Part shown: positions 50,487 through 61,554 of the stretch, in pieces
How the letters are laid out: each line of letters starts with the position of its first letter
Position numbering within the stretch: the stretch's first letter is position 1
Assembly: GCA_030512295.1 (NCBI GenBank)
Contig: JAULSR010000012.1
Span: 301,623-365,622, forward strand
DNA from: Bombardia bombarda
Lineage: Eukaryota; Ascomycota; Sordariomycetes; Sordariales; Lasiosphaeriaceae
DNA length: 64,000 nt
Reading direction: 5' to 3'
Made by a program: the position numbers and the translations under genes
Notes under the pieces: generated by a model
Seen by the model: the letters and a program-made list of their open reading frames with translations, nothing else
The model's database searches: none
Told to the model about the DNA's origin: nothing

Positions 50487-52259
50487 GCTCATCTCATCAA
50501 CTATTGGACTCTCATCCCTTCGCTGCCGTCTTTGACTGTGGTTCTGACATTTGGGGCTGTTGCTATTGTCTGGGGTAGATGCAGGCCCTGCGGCTGCCAA
50601 GTCGGTGTTTTTATCGTCTTTTTTGGTATTGATATTGGTAACCGGTGAACCACCAAAGTCCAGGCCAAGCTCCGTGTCCATCCTAACCTCGGGAATGAGT
50701 GGCGGAAGTCGGAAGAATGGTGTGAATGGCATGGGTGTGATGCCCGGAGGCGGTGTGCTTGTCAGTGTTGACCCCGTGAGGTTCGTGTTGGATGTACGCT
50801 TCATGCCGCCGTTGACACTCATGCATTGGCCGCCAAGAGCAGCGCTTGTCTCGGATTGCAGCGCCATGTCGATACGCGGAGGTCCTTGCCTGACTGCTTT
50901 TTCAGACGCGGCAGGTGCTGGTGGGATGTATGATGGCGCTTTATCGGCTTTGACGTGCACCTCATCCTGCTCCTTGGCGGGTGCTGCTCCTTTGGTGACA
51001 GGAGGCTCGGCTGAAGTATCGGCGTTCTTGTCATCGACATCGTCTCCCTTTGTGCTCATCGTGCTGGTCCGAGAATCTCCAAAGTGGGAAAAGATGTCGG
51101 ACGTGTCGATCAGAGTGTCAGGCAAGATGGGCAATACCGAGGGGCCATGATTACTGGACTGCACGCTACGAGAGAGCAGGTTTGCTGTGGGCGTCACGCT
51201 TCCACTCGAGAGGCTCATGACGCTGTCGATGCTTACGAGAGACTGGTGGTCAGTGATGCTGAAGGACCGCGGCATTGCTGCCCTGGAAGTGGCCTGGTCG
51301 CTGATTTCGTTGGCTGTTAGATAGTTGTTGATAATCCTAAAGCTGGTCTCAAAGCTCAGGGGGTCGTCGTTTGGCATCTCGTTGGCCGCACGGCTGGTAG
51401 TTAATGACTCGACCGATTCTCTGTCCTGGACAAGATTGGGAGGGCTGACGGCCTCAGTGCTACCACTGGTCACCTCGATTTCCGAGCTGATGACCTCTTG
51501 GCTCACGACCCCTGTGTCATTGACCTCTTCCCCTGAATCTGACTGTTCCTCATAGATTGTCTCCAAGCCTTTGGATCTGGCAGACTGTGAGCGGCGAAGG
51601 ATAACTGCATCCTCCTGTGGAGAGCCAGGCGGCGTGTCGAGCAGATCAGTATCTGGCTGGAACTGGCTATCGTCTTGGGTTATGGAAGATTCCTCTTGAT
51701 CGTCGGTGACTTCATCTACTGATGAGCTGGGTTTCACTATGTCCGCTATCGTCTGCACCGTACTTTGCTCGCCCTCTTCCTCTACATCATCCACCAACCC
51801 AGTCTTAGCATCCGTTGTCGCCATCGATGCCAGTGGGCTGACAACATCCTTGAATGGAGGAGCCGTCTTTCCAAAAGCCAATGAGCCCTCTTTCAGTCGT
51901 CGTACACCTCCAATCTCATGGTATTGAGCCCTAGGCGTCATCAGCGGCTTCGAGGATCGTCTGAGGTTCGTGTGTGGACCGCCACCGCCGACGGGCACAG
52001 GTAGAAGGGAAGGCCATAGGTTCTCTGCTCAATTAAATTAGATGTATTCGATCGTGTTCTGTTGGGCTTGATGTCCCTTACTCTTGTGCGACGGAGCCTT
52101 TGGCTTTGCCCTGTCGGCCTTTGAGCCCAGCGTGGGCGAGTCTGGGAAACCATCTGAGGAACTTGCGATGCTGCTCCGCGGTTCATCGGCCCGAGACTCA
52201 TCTAACGATTGACGATGTGTCTCTGGAGATTCTGCAGGCGTGCTGTGTTCAGGAGCCAT
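47703..52259 (-). CDS. large Ser-rich protein of unknown function with poly-Asn tract
   Basis: Exons 52259-52082 and 52024-47703 (1,499 aa). The 57-nt intron (GTAAGG to GAGCAG) joins APSHK to KNLWPSLLPVPVGGGG in frame. I recognise no named domain. The first half is acidic and Ser/Thr/Asp-rich, then a run of 31 consecutive Asn (about residues 573-603, coordinates 50486-50394, mixed AAC/AAT). More structured segments follow: PNIQAILQMWYTEEHSFTRS..., a helical stretch beginning TYTLISGINIVMSAIHDMSQF, and near the end SRISWSLARTQYCFLRKLS and AFDAFTFWKLGRLEARLDRL. The frame is open over 4.3 kb, so it is surely translated. Low complexity suggests a disordered scaffold or regulator; this is inference. 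Additional small introns cannot be excluded. Confidence 0.82.
50394..50486 (-). repeat. AAC/AAT trinucleotide tract coding 31 Asn
   Basis: A 93-bp in-frame tract of GTT/ATT triplets (plus strand) inside the large Ser-rich gene. The mixed codons show it is not a freshly expanded pure repeat, but a 10-codon pure AAC block at its plus-strand right end could still change length. Confidence 0.95.
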
Positions 52260-53214
52260 TTTGCTTTTTTCTGTCGACGTGATGCAAGGAGAGAGGAGAG
52301 AGGAGAGAGAAAGGACGGTGCGAGCACGAAATCACTCTACAGGTTGACGGGCACTAAGAAATTGCCGCGGGTAAGCCGCAAAGCATGATTGGGGTTTTGC
52401 ACCCATTGCTTGTGGTTTCTTGAGTTTTGAGGCTTGAGAAATATAGTTGCTGCCTTCCTTGGTCTTCATCTACGAGGGGGACGCGCATGACCTTTACTGA
52501 CACCCAGATTTTATGTGGCTTGCAAATTCCCCACTTGCTACTCAATCCTAAAGACCCCAGAGATGTGATAACGGAAAAGTCAATTACGATTACAAACGAA
52601 ACAAACGTTGAAATGTTGGGCAAACAAACAGAAAGAGTTCAACGTTCCAAAATTAGATGCCGAAACCAGTACACCGACAAAACGGGAAATATTAGCCAAA
52701 CTCCTCCTACCTGTGGATGGATCGCGAATCTATCTCAACTACTTATTAAGTAGCGACATATAGCGGCAATGTCCACGTCAAAATTATCCTCTGTTTTATA
52801 GCCTTCATATGGCAAGTCCGGCCTAGAGCAGCCAAGTGTACCGATTTCTCGGACCCGAGGCTCAGAGTAGGGGGCCCTGTTAGATCGAGGTGTTCCCATC
52901 AGCCTTTGTCTGCCGAGGTTATGCCTGCATCATTGTCCCAGCTCTCGAAGAGAACTCTGAGTCCCATGTTTAAGATTAACATGCCTGGATAAATTACCAC
53001 CGTTTAAACATTGTGTATATTAGCCAACATCCGATGTCCATGAACAAAGGTAATAGCGACATACTCTCTTTTTATGTGTGGAACAGGCTGAAGAATCCCA
53101 TGGATGGCTCGTTACTTCGTACTAGTAATAAACCTGGTATAACAAAGACCAAAAATGATAAAGACATAATCACAGGACACTGATAACGATGGGATCATTA
53201 AAATCATACATCGT
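52260..53214. other. intergenic, no gene seen
   Basis: About 950 bp. The part next to 52,259 is the promoter of the large minus-strand gene, with a GAGAGAGGAGAGAGG stretch near 52,289. The remainder is AT-moderate with no coding or RNA signal found. Confidence 0.6.
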
Positions 53215-53288
53215 CTCCCTCGGTAAGGATTGAACTTACAGCCTCCAGATTAACAGTCTGACGCGCTAGCCAATTGCGCCACGAGGGA
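53215..53288 (-). tRNA. tRNA-Asn(GTT)
   Basis: A perfect cloverleaf on the minus strand without intron: acceptor TCCCTCG pairs with CGAGGGA, D-stem GCGC/GCGC, anticodon stem TCAGA/TCTGG around CTGTTAA (anticodon GTT), T-arm GTAAG-TTCAATC-CTTAC, discriminator G. A TTTT pol III stop lies just downstream (near 53,200). The first base pair is U-A in place of the common G-C. Confidence 0.95.
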
Positions 53289-53404
53289 TAGAAGTGGAAT
53301 ATCATTGATATGTGTCCTTTGCAAATGGAATCCTTTTTATACGGGCAGCCTATTTAAGGATCCATAGAGTATCACATGGAAGCGACTCGTTCCCGTTACC
53401 ACTA

Positions 53405-53527
53405 GGTTGTGACAATACCCACTTGAAAACTCGGCATCCCATCCGCTCTGCCCTACATAAGCAAGTGAGGGCCAGACTAGTAAATAGTTGGGTCGGTGAC
53501 GACCAGCGAATGCCTGGTGTTGTATGT
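53405..53527 (+). rRNA. 5S rRNA gene copy, probably a damaged or pseudogene copy
   Basis: From about 53,411 the sequence follows fungal 5S rRNA: ACCCACTTGAAAACTCGG, CATCCCATCCGCTCTGCCC, CAAGTGAGGGCC, then the internal promoter region AGTTGGGTCGGTGACGACC, CAGCGAATGCC and the 3' end GGTGTTGTATGT, followed by a T5 terminator at 53,530. Helix II (CCCACTTG/CAAGTGAGG) is intact. The first six bases, expected ACATAC, read GGTTGT, so helix I cannot form with TTGTATGT, and three extra A lie in the TAGTAAATAGTT loop. It starts 116 bp from tRNA-Asn, on the opposite strand. Dispersed single 5S genes and pseudogenes are normal in filamentous ascomycetes. Confidence 0.8.
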
Positions 53528-54246
53528 CCTTTTTGCAGTCCCAACATCGATACTGCTGAAGCCTCAATTCATTTGCACTCTTGTCTTTTATTTTTGGGCG
53601 GATTGGCATTGCGTAGCATAGCTACTGGACTACTGTACGGAACACCTAGCTGAGATCAACACTGTCGACATTGCGGCGATGGAGCTCCGAGCCTTTTATC
53701 TTTCTAAAGGGTCAGATCTGCGTTGATCGCTGTTCGGTTCGCATTCTCATACCTACCCGAACTGCCCCAGCTTTTGTTTCCCCGGACCGTGGACCAGGCT
53801 GACCAGGTTTCGCGCCGGAATACTACCACGTCTTGTCATCTGTGGAGCCCGATTATACCTCCCTGAGACAAATCGAGGGCGAAGGAATGATTGCTGCAAT
53901 GCGGACTGGAAAGTGGGACGACCTCATATTGGTGGTTTATTTGATCCAGCCGTTGCCTAGTTCCAGGTTCTTGGGCTGGGAGCTGCATCAACAAACATTT
54001 ACCAATGCAATGCACTATATCTAAAGGACATGTCAGTCCGTATGTCATTATCCGCGTCCACCAAACTCGGCAAGCTTACTACGATGTGCTCTTTGTGTAT
54101 CGCGTGCGGGATTTCTGGGTCAATTTCGTGATAGACAAAACACTTGTGGCAATGTCTTAAACAGACTGCATATCTCCTAGTTCTATCCGCAACATTTTTA
54201 CGAATGACTTGCTAGCACCGGTAGCACAAACCCTTGAAATTTCGTA
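53528..54246. other. intergenic, no gene seen
   Basis: About 720 bp between the 5S copy and the protease gene; no supported coding or RNA feature. Confidence 0.6.
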
Positions 54247-56443
54247 ATGCGTCATAGTTCTGTACATATGAACGCTGTCTGGTGGTGGTCAGGACTGCTC
54301 CTTTGGTTGGCGAGCTTTGTGTTTGGCCTCACAAGACCCAACGCCCATCCTCACACACGCCGTGGCCTACCGTGGGGAGGTGGCATTCCCACTCCCGTCC
54401 CGGCTGCGTCCATTGGTCCTGTCAACTGGTCATCGTTGAGTCCTTCAATCTACACCCCGCAGGTATACGTAAGACAAGGAACAGCCCCAACGAGTTTGAA
54501 AACCGCTACTACCGCTTCTTCCTCCAGAATCACCCCAGCTGTCGTCGACTGGCGCAATCGGAGTGGCGTCTCCTACATCACTACCGCGCAGAATCAAGGC
54601 GTCTGTCAGAGCTGCTGGGCCTTTGCCGTTGCGGCCCTGATCGAGGCGCAGGTGCGCATTGAGCACGGTATCTGGACCAAACGTAGCGAGGCAGACGTGC
54701 ATGACCGGCTGGGCGCCTCGTGTGAGAGTGTCGGCAATGCCGAGGAGACACTCGCCTTCGTGTCTGGCCAAGGCGCCGACTTTGTCAATCTGACAAACCC
54801 GGTCCCCCCTGGCATCGCCGACTGGCCATGTGATCCGTATGAGGCAACATTGCATGGCTATTTCCCCTGCAATGATCGCTCTGGCAGGACAACCAACATC
54901 CCATGGTATCAGGCTTTAGGGCTGGTGGAGGACCAGAAGAGATGGATACACGAGTATGGCCCACTGATTGCGACGTTTGAGCTGTACGAGGACTTCAAGC
55001 CAACGTCAGATGGGGGCGCATATGTCTGGGATGGGAAGTCAGCAAGGGCGGGGAACCATATAGCTCTGGTGGCGGGTTATGACGATGAGAAGAAGGCATG
55101 GCTGGTGAAGAACTCGTGGGGCTCGATATGGGGAGATAAGGGGTTTATTTGGGTTGCGTAAGTAGCATCTTCCGTCTTGTACATTGAACCTGTCTTGTTG
55201 AGAAGTCTTGTGAGCCAGTGAGCTTTGGCTGACTCTTCTTACAACTAACACCAGGTATGGCACCGGAAATATCGATAACTGGACAAAGTACGGAATCACA
55301 AACGTGAATCCTGATCCGTGGGCAAAGCAACGGCACCAGAGCGGTAACATGATGCAGAGCGGGAACGGAAAGACACATCGCAACTTTGAGTTGCTCCTGG
55401 CTGCAGTGAATAACAACACATCCGAGACTAGTCTCACCCATATTTCGCGGGACGGCACTACCTCAAATTGGAGCATTGTCAATGAAATTGCAAAGGGCGA
55501 GAACTATACCAGGCTGCGTGGCCAGCCCGCCGTTATCGGGACATCCTTCAACCGCGATTTTCCACTCTGTCGGTGTCGATGATAAGAAGAATATTCATCA
55601 GTGGGTGTACAGTCAGGAAAATAGGACTTGGGACCTTGTGTCAACCATTGCGGAGCAGGAGATTGATGGATATCCGGGTTTGGTTCAGAGCGACGATTCC
55701 AACTTGGTGCTTGTCGTCAAACACAGTGACGGGTCGTTGGACGAGGTATGGCCACCATGAGACCCAGATGAAAATAACAAAGAAAGACTGATCAGCCAGC
55801 AAAATAGTGGCAAAAAGGACCTGAATCGTCCACCTGGAACTTCAAGTCCACCATCGCCAACTCAAGCTCCAATCCCATAGCCCAAAGCGGCCCCTCTCTG
55901 GTCAAATCCAACGTCAACCTCGACATCTACGACACCACTTCCACCAGCCATGGCAACTTGTATGTGGTGGCGGTTCTCGCCGATGGCACCATGCAGCTCT
56001 TTTGGCGTACTGGCACCCCAACCTCGCAGTGGACCCCCGGCGATGTGTTTGGCTCCAATATCCCCGCCGACACGCCTCCCGTCATGATTCAAGACTTCTT
56101 CAGCACGCCGAACGAGTCGAGTATCGGTGGCTTCCAGCTCGTGGCTGCTGTGAACGGCTCTGTACAGCACTGGATAAGAGACAATGGCGACATACTGAGT
56201 GAACCTCCGTTGGTGGAAGGACGGGGAAGATGGGTAATGGTGTACGACGCGGTAGGGACGAGAATCAAGCATGTGTGGAGCTTGGTACAGGGGAGCTTTT
56301 ACGGGAAGATGCACATGATAACTGAGGGAGACGATGGCAGGTTTTCGTACTGGGAGTGGGATGGGAAGTGGGAGCTGGTGGAGGTTTTGCTGGATGTAGG
56401 CGACGAGCTTTGGCCCAGGAGCGTGACTGTGAATGGCGGTTAG
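54247..56443 (+). CDS. secreted papain-family (C1A) protease fused to a beta-propeller lectin-like domain; apparent frameshift
   Basis: Exons 54247-55157, 55255-55745 and 55808-56443. The N-terminus has a signal peptide (WWWSGLLLWLASFVFG). The C1A peptidase follows, with oxyanion Gln117 and catalytic Cys123 (NQGVCQSCWAF), His271 (GNHIALVAGYDD) and Asn289 (VKNSWGSIWGDKGF). After the first intron (GTAAGT) about 370 residues form repeated units of the type D-G-T-x-x-x-W...A...G-x-P-x-x-x-x-S, seen with HISRDGTTSNWS, HQWVYSQENRTWD, LADGTMQLFWR and SVQHWIRDNGD. This resembles the PLL/fucose-lectin-like beta-propeller fold. Exon 2 is frameshifted at TTTTCC (55558-55563): upstream reads into TGA at 55,580, while the propeller continues in another frame. 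Removing one base gives 678 aa. It may be a pseudogene or a sequencing error. Confidence 0.83.
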
Positions 56444-57164
56444 AATACCAGAGGGTTGATGGAGAATTGAGCGATCGTTAAAGGCAAACTACTTACAAGT
56501 GGACTATGACTTGGGGGAAACCGTGAGCTGGGCACACCGGCCAAATCCAAAACGATTGGCGAGTTTTTCATCAGGTCGCTATGACGTTTTCCTCTCAGTG
56601 TTTCCTAGACTGTGGAAGGAGCAAAGGACGTCCACGACAGAACCGCAGCCAAGGCCAAAGGGAAGGAGAAGGCATACACGAGAATGCTCCTTCCTCCTCG
56701 ATCGATCGAACGAGTGCGCACTTTGTAAGCAATATTTCCTCCCCAATCTCCGGGTCTCTTCCATTCCCTAAAATTCCACCTTCTTCCATCTCCCTCTTCT
56801 ATTTCCCTCTGGTTTGTATTTCGATGCAGCAGCTGCTGATTGAACGACACATCTAAACAAACCCGGGCAATCGAAATGCCTCGCAAAAAGTGTAATGAGC
56901 AGCTTTGCATGGATGGTACCCTTCCACTACTGACAGGAGCTGCCAGGCACCTCCACCGACAGCGAGACTGCACCCTCGCTCGGTTTGTACGCTCTTGCTT
57001 TTAAGAAGCTGAAAGCCGATTAACACAGCCTTGACGAGCTCGTCAGCTAGGATCACGCCAAACTGGCGGGTTATGCACTCAGCCTCTAGACACCTTGACC
57101 CCCCAACCGGCCACATTTTCAACCAAACTGCCACATTTTCAACCGCTGATAATACGGCCACAAC
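56444..57164. other. intergenic up to the AT-rich boundary
   Basis: About 720 bp of normal base composition with no supported gene. Composition drops abruptly to AT-rich at about 57,165. Confidence 0.6.
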
Positions 57165-57210
57165 AACGTTAAAATATAATAAAATTAATTAATATTATTT
57201 ATTAGTTAAC

Positions 57211-57620
57211 GTGGTTCATAAGCGACCCGCGCATATAAGCGACCCGCGCACTTTCAGACCGCGTCGCAACCTTTTAACTTAATTATTCTATAATAATATA
57301 AAAAAATTAGCTACATTTAATTACACTCTCTTCTTCTGAAGTCTCTTTAGCTTCCTGGCAGGTTCGTATATTGTGCCCAGTTTTGCCGCACCTTCTATAG
57401 CGTTGTAAGCCCGACGGCCCAGCCTGTATAGCACCCCCTTTTGTTAACCTTTTGCTTGATTGCTACTATATAGTGTTTTTTTGTTTAATTAAACTAAGCG
57501 TATCTTTTATAGTAAGTGCTTCCCTAGCTTGTACGCGTGTTTTTTTAGCTTTTTAATGCTTTATAAAAGCTTTATTAACTTTATAAAATATCCGAACCTC
57601 CTCCCGTAAGAGGGTTATTT
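57211..57620 (-). mobile_element. pogo/Fot1-type DNA transposon remnant (transposase C-terminus)
   Basis: On the minus strand the end of a transposase frame can be read: YRRCGKTGHNIRTCQEAKE, ending at TAA 57309-57307. This is the CCHC zinc knuckle that closes many fungal pogo/Fot1 (DDE) transposases, with the first Cys changed to Tyr. Upstream (to about 57,620) the frame RREEVR...KVNKAL..IKKLKKHAYKLGKHL fits the basic region before the knuckle but is broken by stops. Outside the stop codon a 16-bp motif, ATAAGCGACCCGCGCA, is repeated directly at 57218-57233 and 57235-57250, as expected near a terminal inverted repeat. The rest of the element is lost or decayed beyond recognition. Confidence 0.7.
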
Positions 57621-57767
57621 CGTAAGTAATTAGTTTTATATTTTTTATTAATTATTTTATAGTTAAAAAAATATTAGTTAAAGAGTTTTTTTAATGTTTA
57701 ATAATATAATATTTTATATATTTTAATTACGAAACGTCTTTAAAAAGGTTATATAATATTTAAAAGA

Positions 57768-57950
57768 TATTACGGGCTTAGCCTATTCTTTATTAAGTTA
57801 CTAACGCTTTGGCGTTAAAGCGTTAAGCACGTAATTAAATGGTTAAAGCGCTTAATCCCGGGATAAAACCCGGCCTTAACGCTTTAAATAGTTAGCTTTT
57901 TCGTATATTTATAAAAGTTATTTCCTAGCTTTAAGTTATAGCCCGTAATA
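57768..57950 (+). repeat. short TIR/LTR-like element, copy A
   Basis: 183 bp with perfect 10-bp inverted ends, TATTACGGGC and GCCCGTAATA. Inside is the palindrome AACGCTTTGGCGTTAAAGCGTT (two blocks). Diverged from copies B and C by many C/T and G/A differences. Confidence 0.75.
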
Positions 57951-58647
57951 GTTAGATGCACTTCTTTTATACTACGTACTTTTATTTTTAAGTAATTTTT
58001 TTAAGACGATTATTATTAGCGTTTTCCGTGCTTTTTAATAATTTTATTTACTTTATTTTTTTATAAAAGGTTGTAACATTATAACGCGCGGCGTAAAATT
58101 AGTTATTTTAATATAAGGCGTCTTTATATAAAGCTTATATATATATAATCCTAATGTTTAAACGCATTAGCTTTAAACTTATAATTAAGATTTTTTATTA
58201 CTTAATTAATATATTTTATAATTAAATTATAATAAGATTACTTAATAAAACTAATTATTAATAATAAAGCTATTTATAATTAATAATAATATTAATTTTA
58301 TAATTATTTAAATTTATTACGAGCGTATTAATAATAATAGTTCTAATGAATCGGCACTTTTATTACTTTAAATAGCGGCTTCTTTCGATATAACTTTCAA
58401 AGTTAATAAACTAAACCTTATTCTTTTATATCCTTTTATTATTTTTTCGATAATAAATTTAACGAAAAAGATTCTTTTTTTTAATAAAGAATTTAAATAA
58501 GCGGTATTATTATATAAATTAAAAAATATAATTTTAAAAATATTATTATTTTTTTTAAAGCTTATAAATACCTTTTAATTAATATTTAATAATTAATATC
58601 TAAAGATTTTTAAATATTTTTTATAAAAATACTAAAATTAAAGAACT

Positions 58648-58873
58648 TGTTACGGGCCTAGCCCGCTCCTAGTGGGGTACTAGCGCCTTGGCGCCAAGGC
58701 ATTAGCACGTAATAGCTCCTTAGTTAACCTATTAGTTAAGTTAACCCGTGCACTTTAGTTAGCACCTTAGTTAGCCTTTTTAGGAATAAAACCCTAGCTT
58801 GGGCACCCGGATAGTTAACTCCGACATGTAATTATAAATATTATAAAGTGTACCCAAAGTTCAGCTCGTTATA
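58648..58873 (+). repeat. short TIR/LTR-like element, copy B
   Basis: 226 bp, beginning TGTTACGGGCCTAGCCCGCT and ending CTCGTTATA. It contains the perfect palindrome GCCTTGGCGCCAAGGC and the shared tract ATAAAACCCTAGCTT. This is the least decayed copy and is same-strand with A and D. Confidence 0.8.
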
Positions 58874-60320
58874 GTTAGTTACACCTTAATTATATTGCGT
58901 ATAATTATTTACTTATAATCTTTCCGAAATTATTAAAAAGCCTTTTATTTGCGTTATTATAAGATTCCTTTTATATTTTCGCCGATTATATAGTCGCGAA
59001 ATGTTTATATATAGCGTAACATATTAAAGCTTTTTTAAAAAATCGGTTTAAGCGTTTATTAGCGTACCGTATTTTTAAACCTAGTAATTAAAACGATTTA
59101 TTTACTATTAAAATTTTTAATTAATTAAAGTATTTAATTAAATATTACTAGTATTTTTAAAACTATAATTATAATTTAAATTAATAACTATAATTAACCT
59201 TTTAAATAATATAAATATTTTAATATTTATATTTATATTAATTAAATTAAACTAACTTATTATAATTATTTTTACTTTATTTATAAGCTTTCCGGCCACA
59301 AATCCCCCTCTTTTAAATAACTTAAAAAGCAACTTTTATAAAATATTTCGAAAGAATTAATTTTTTTTATTTTATTTAAGTTTTAAATAGTATAAATAAT
59401 AATATAGATTATTTATTTATTAATTAACTTTTTTTAAATTTATTATAAAAACTATCGAATTAATTAAAAAAAACGGAAATAATATAAATTTTAAAGCTTT
59501 TTAAAGTATTTTTATTTAAATTAATATTATTATAAGAATTATTATTAATTAAAAAAATACTTTCGTTAATTAAAAAAATGAATATTTTTTATAAATTAAT
59601 AAGTTTAAAAAAAAACTTATAACATTACGAATTAACGTTATTAATTTTATTAAAAAAAATAATAAATTATAAACTATTTATTAAAAAATTATAACCGAAA
59701 ATAATACTTATTAAAAAAATTTAAAAAACTTTATAATTTAAATTAATAATATTTAAATTAAATATAATAGATTAATTATTAAAAATAATAACTTTTATAA
59801 TAAAAAAACTCTCGTTTTTAATATTTTAGTTTTTTACTCCTTTTAATAATATCTGCCTTTAAGATTTAAAGCTTTTATAAAAAAAATAAAAATATTATAA
59901 AAAATTAGCTCGTTTTCGAAAATTAAAAAAATAAAATTTTAAATTGTTTTACTTTTAATTTATATTATTTTTTTAACGAATATATTAAATTTATTTTTAT
60001 AAATATTTATTTAAAAAATAATTAATATTAAAATTAATAAATATTTTTTAATTTTTTAATAATAAAAAATAATAATAGTTTTTTTTAAAATATTTATCAT
60101 ATTTTATAAATATTAATATAATTATAAAAATATAAATAAAATTTAATAAATTTATTTAATTAAACGAGTTTTTTAAATTTATTATTTTTTTAAAAAAATT
60201 TAATATTTTAATTAATATTATAAATATAAACCCGTTTAATAAAAATATATAAATTTTTAAATTATAATTTTAATTTTTCAGGTAATAAAAATTATAAAAA
60301 ATAATATAATTATTTTATTA

Positions 60321-60572
60321 TGTTAGAATAACAAAGTTATTTGTACGAGTTATTATAGTAACTGTAGAAAACGGGTTAATTGGGGGTTATTATTATTATA
60401 TTGATTTGTTTATTTATTTAAAAGGATCACGAACTACGGGGATAGGAAGTGGATAGTTTTTGGAGGGGTTCTTAAAATACGTAACTAATCCGCACTATTT
60501 TATATCCTATCGACTAATTATAGCCGTTATAGCCTGACGGCTATATGCCTCTAATTAATTATAAATCTAACA
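60321..60572. mobile_element. solo LTR
   Basis: 252 bp starting TGTTAGA and ending TCTAACA (7-bp inverted ends with TG...CA), flanked by TATTA (60316-60320) and CATTA (60573-60577), a 5-bp target duplication differing by one C/T. Its composition is much closer to normal than the surrounding DNA (for example ACTACGGGGATAGGAAGTGG), so it appears to have inserted after most of the decay around it. No internal retroelement sequence remains. Confidence 0.75.
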
Positions 60573-61554
60573 CATTAATTTAATAGTTAATAAAAAAAAA
60601 CTAAAAATTATTAATAAAACTAATAAAATTTAAATAATTAATAATTATTAAAAATCTTTATTTTTAATTATTATAAACTTAAAAACGGGTAAATTAATAA
60701 ATTTTAACGCGATTAATTATAATAATAAAAAATTTATAATATTTATTTAAAAATATAATTTCCGTTATTATAATAATATATATATTTAATACGTTTATAT
60801 TAGTTATATTTAATTTAATTATAAAAATAAAGTAATTAATAAGCTTTAAATTACCGGAAAAAAACGTTTTAACCGATAAAATAACCCTAATTAAAACGCT
60901 AGCCGAGGTATTAATTAATTTAATAACGATAATAAAAATAAAAATAAAAATTAATAAAATTAAAAAGGACGAAAAGGCTATAATAACGGTAATAACCGCA
61001 GCTATTATTAAAATGACGGCCGCGGAAGATATTCGGGAAGTAATAACTATTAAAATAATAGATTTTATAATAATTAAAACTATTAAAACTAAAATAATAA
61101 TTATTAAAATTAAAACAGAAGATATATTATACGAATAATTATTAATAACCCCGAAATACCCTTTAATTTAAATTAATAATAATATTAATAATAAAACTTT
61201 ATTATAAAAAAGATTAATAATTAAAGAAATTTATTATTTTCGTTTTAAATCGTTAATAAAAGTTATAAATTAATATAATAAAAGAAAAAAAAAAACTAAT
61301 TTTATATAATATAATAGAATAATATTATAATTTAATTTTTTTTTTTTATTTAATATTATAATAACGTAAAATTAAAATCCTAACTTTAATAAATTTAAAA
61401 TATAATAAAAGAACATTTATAAATATTATTTTAATATATAATTTATAATTACTTTTATATAAACTTATAAAACTAAAACTATTAAAATTAATAAATAAAA
61501 TAAAAAAAGTTTAACTTATAAATTATATAAAGTTCGTACTTAAAATCGGCCACT

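Noticed and set aside
53312..53653. 113-codon plus-strand frame and opposing minus-strand frames
   Set aside because: They coincide with the 5S rRNA-like sequence at 53,405-53,527 and are explained by it.
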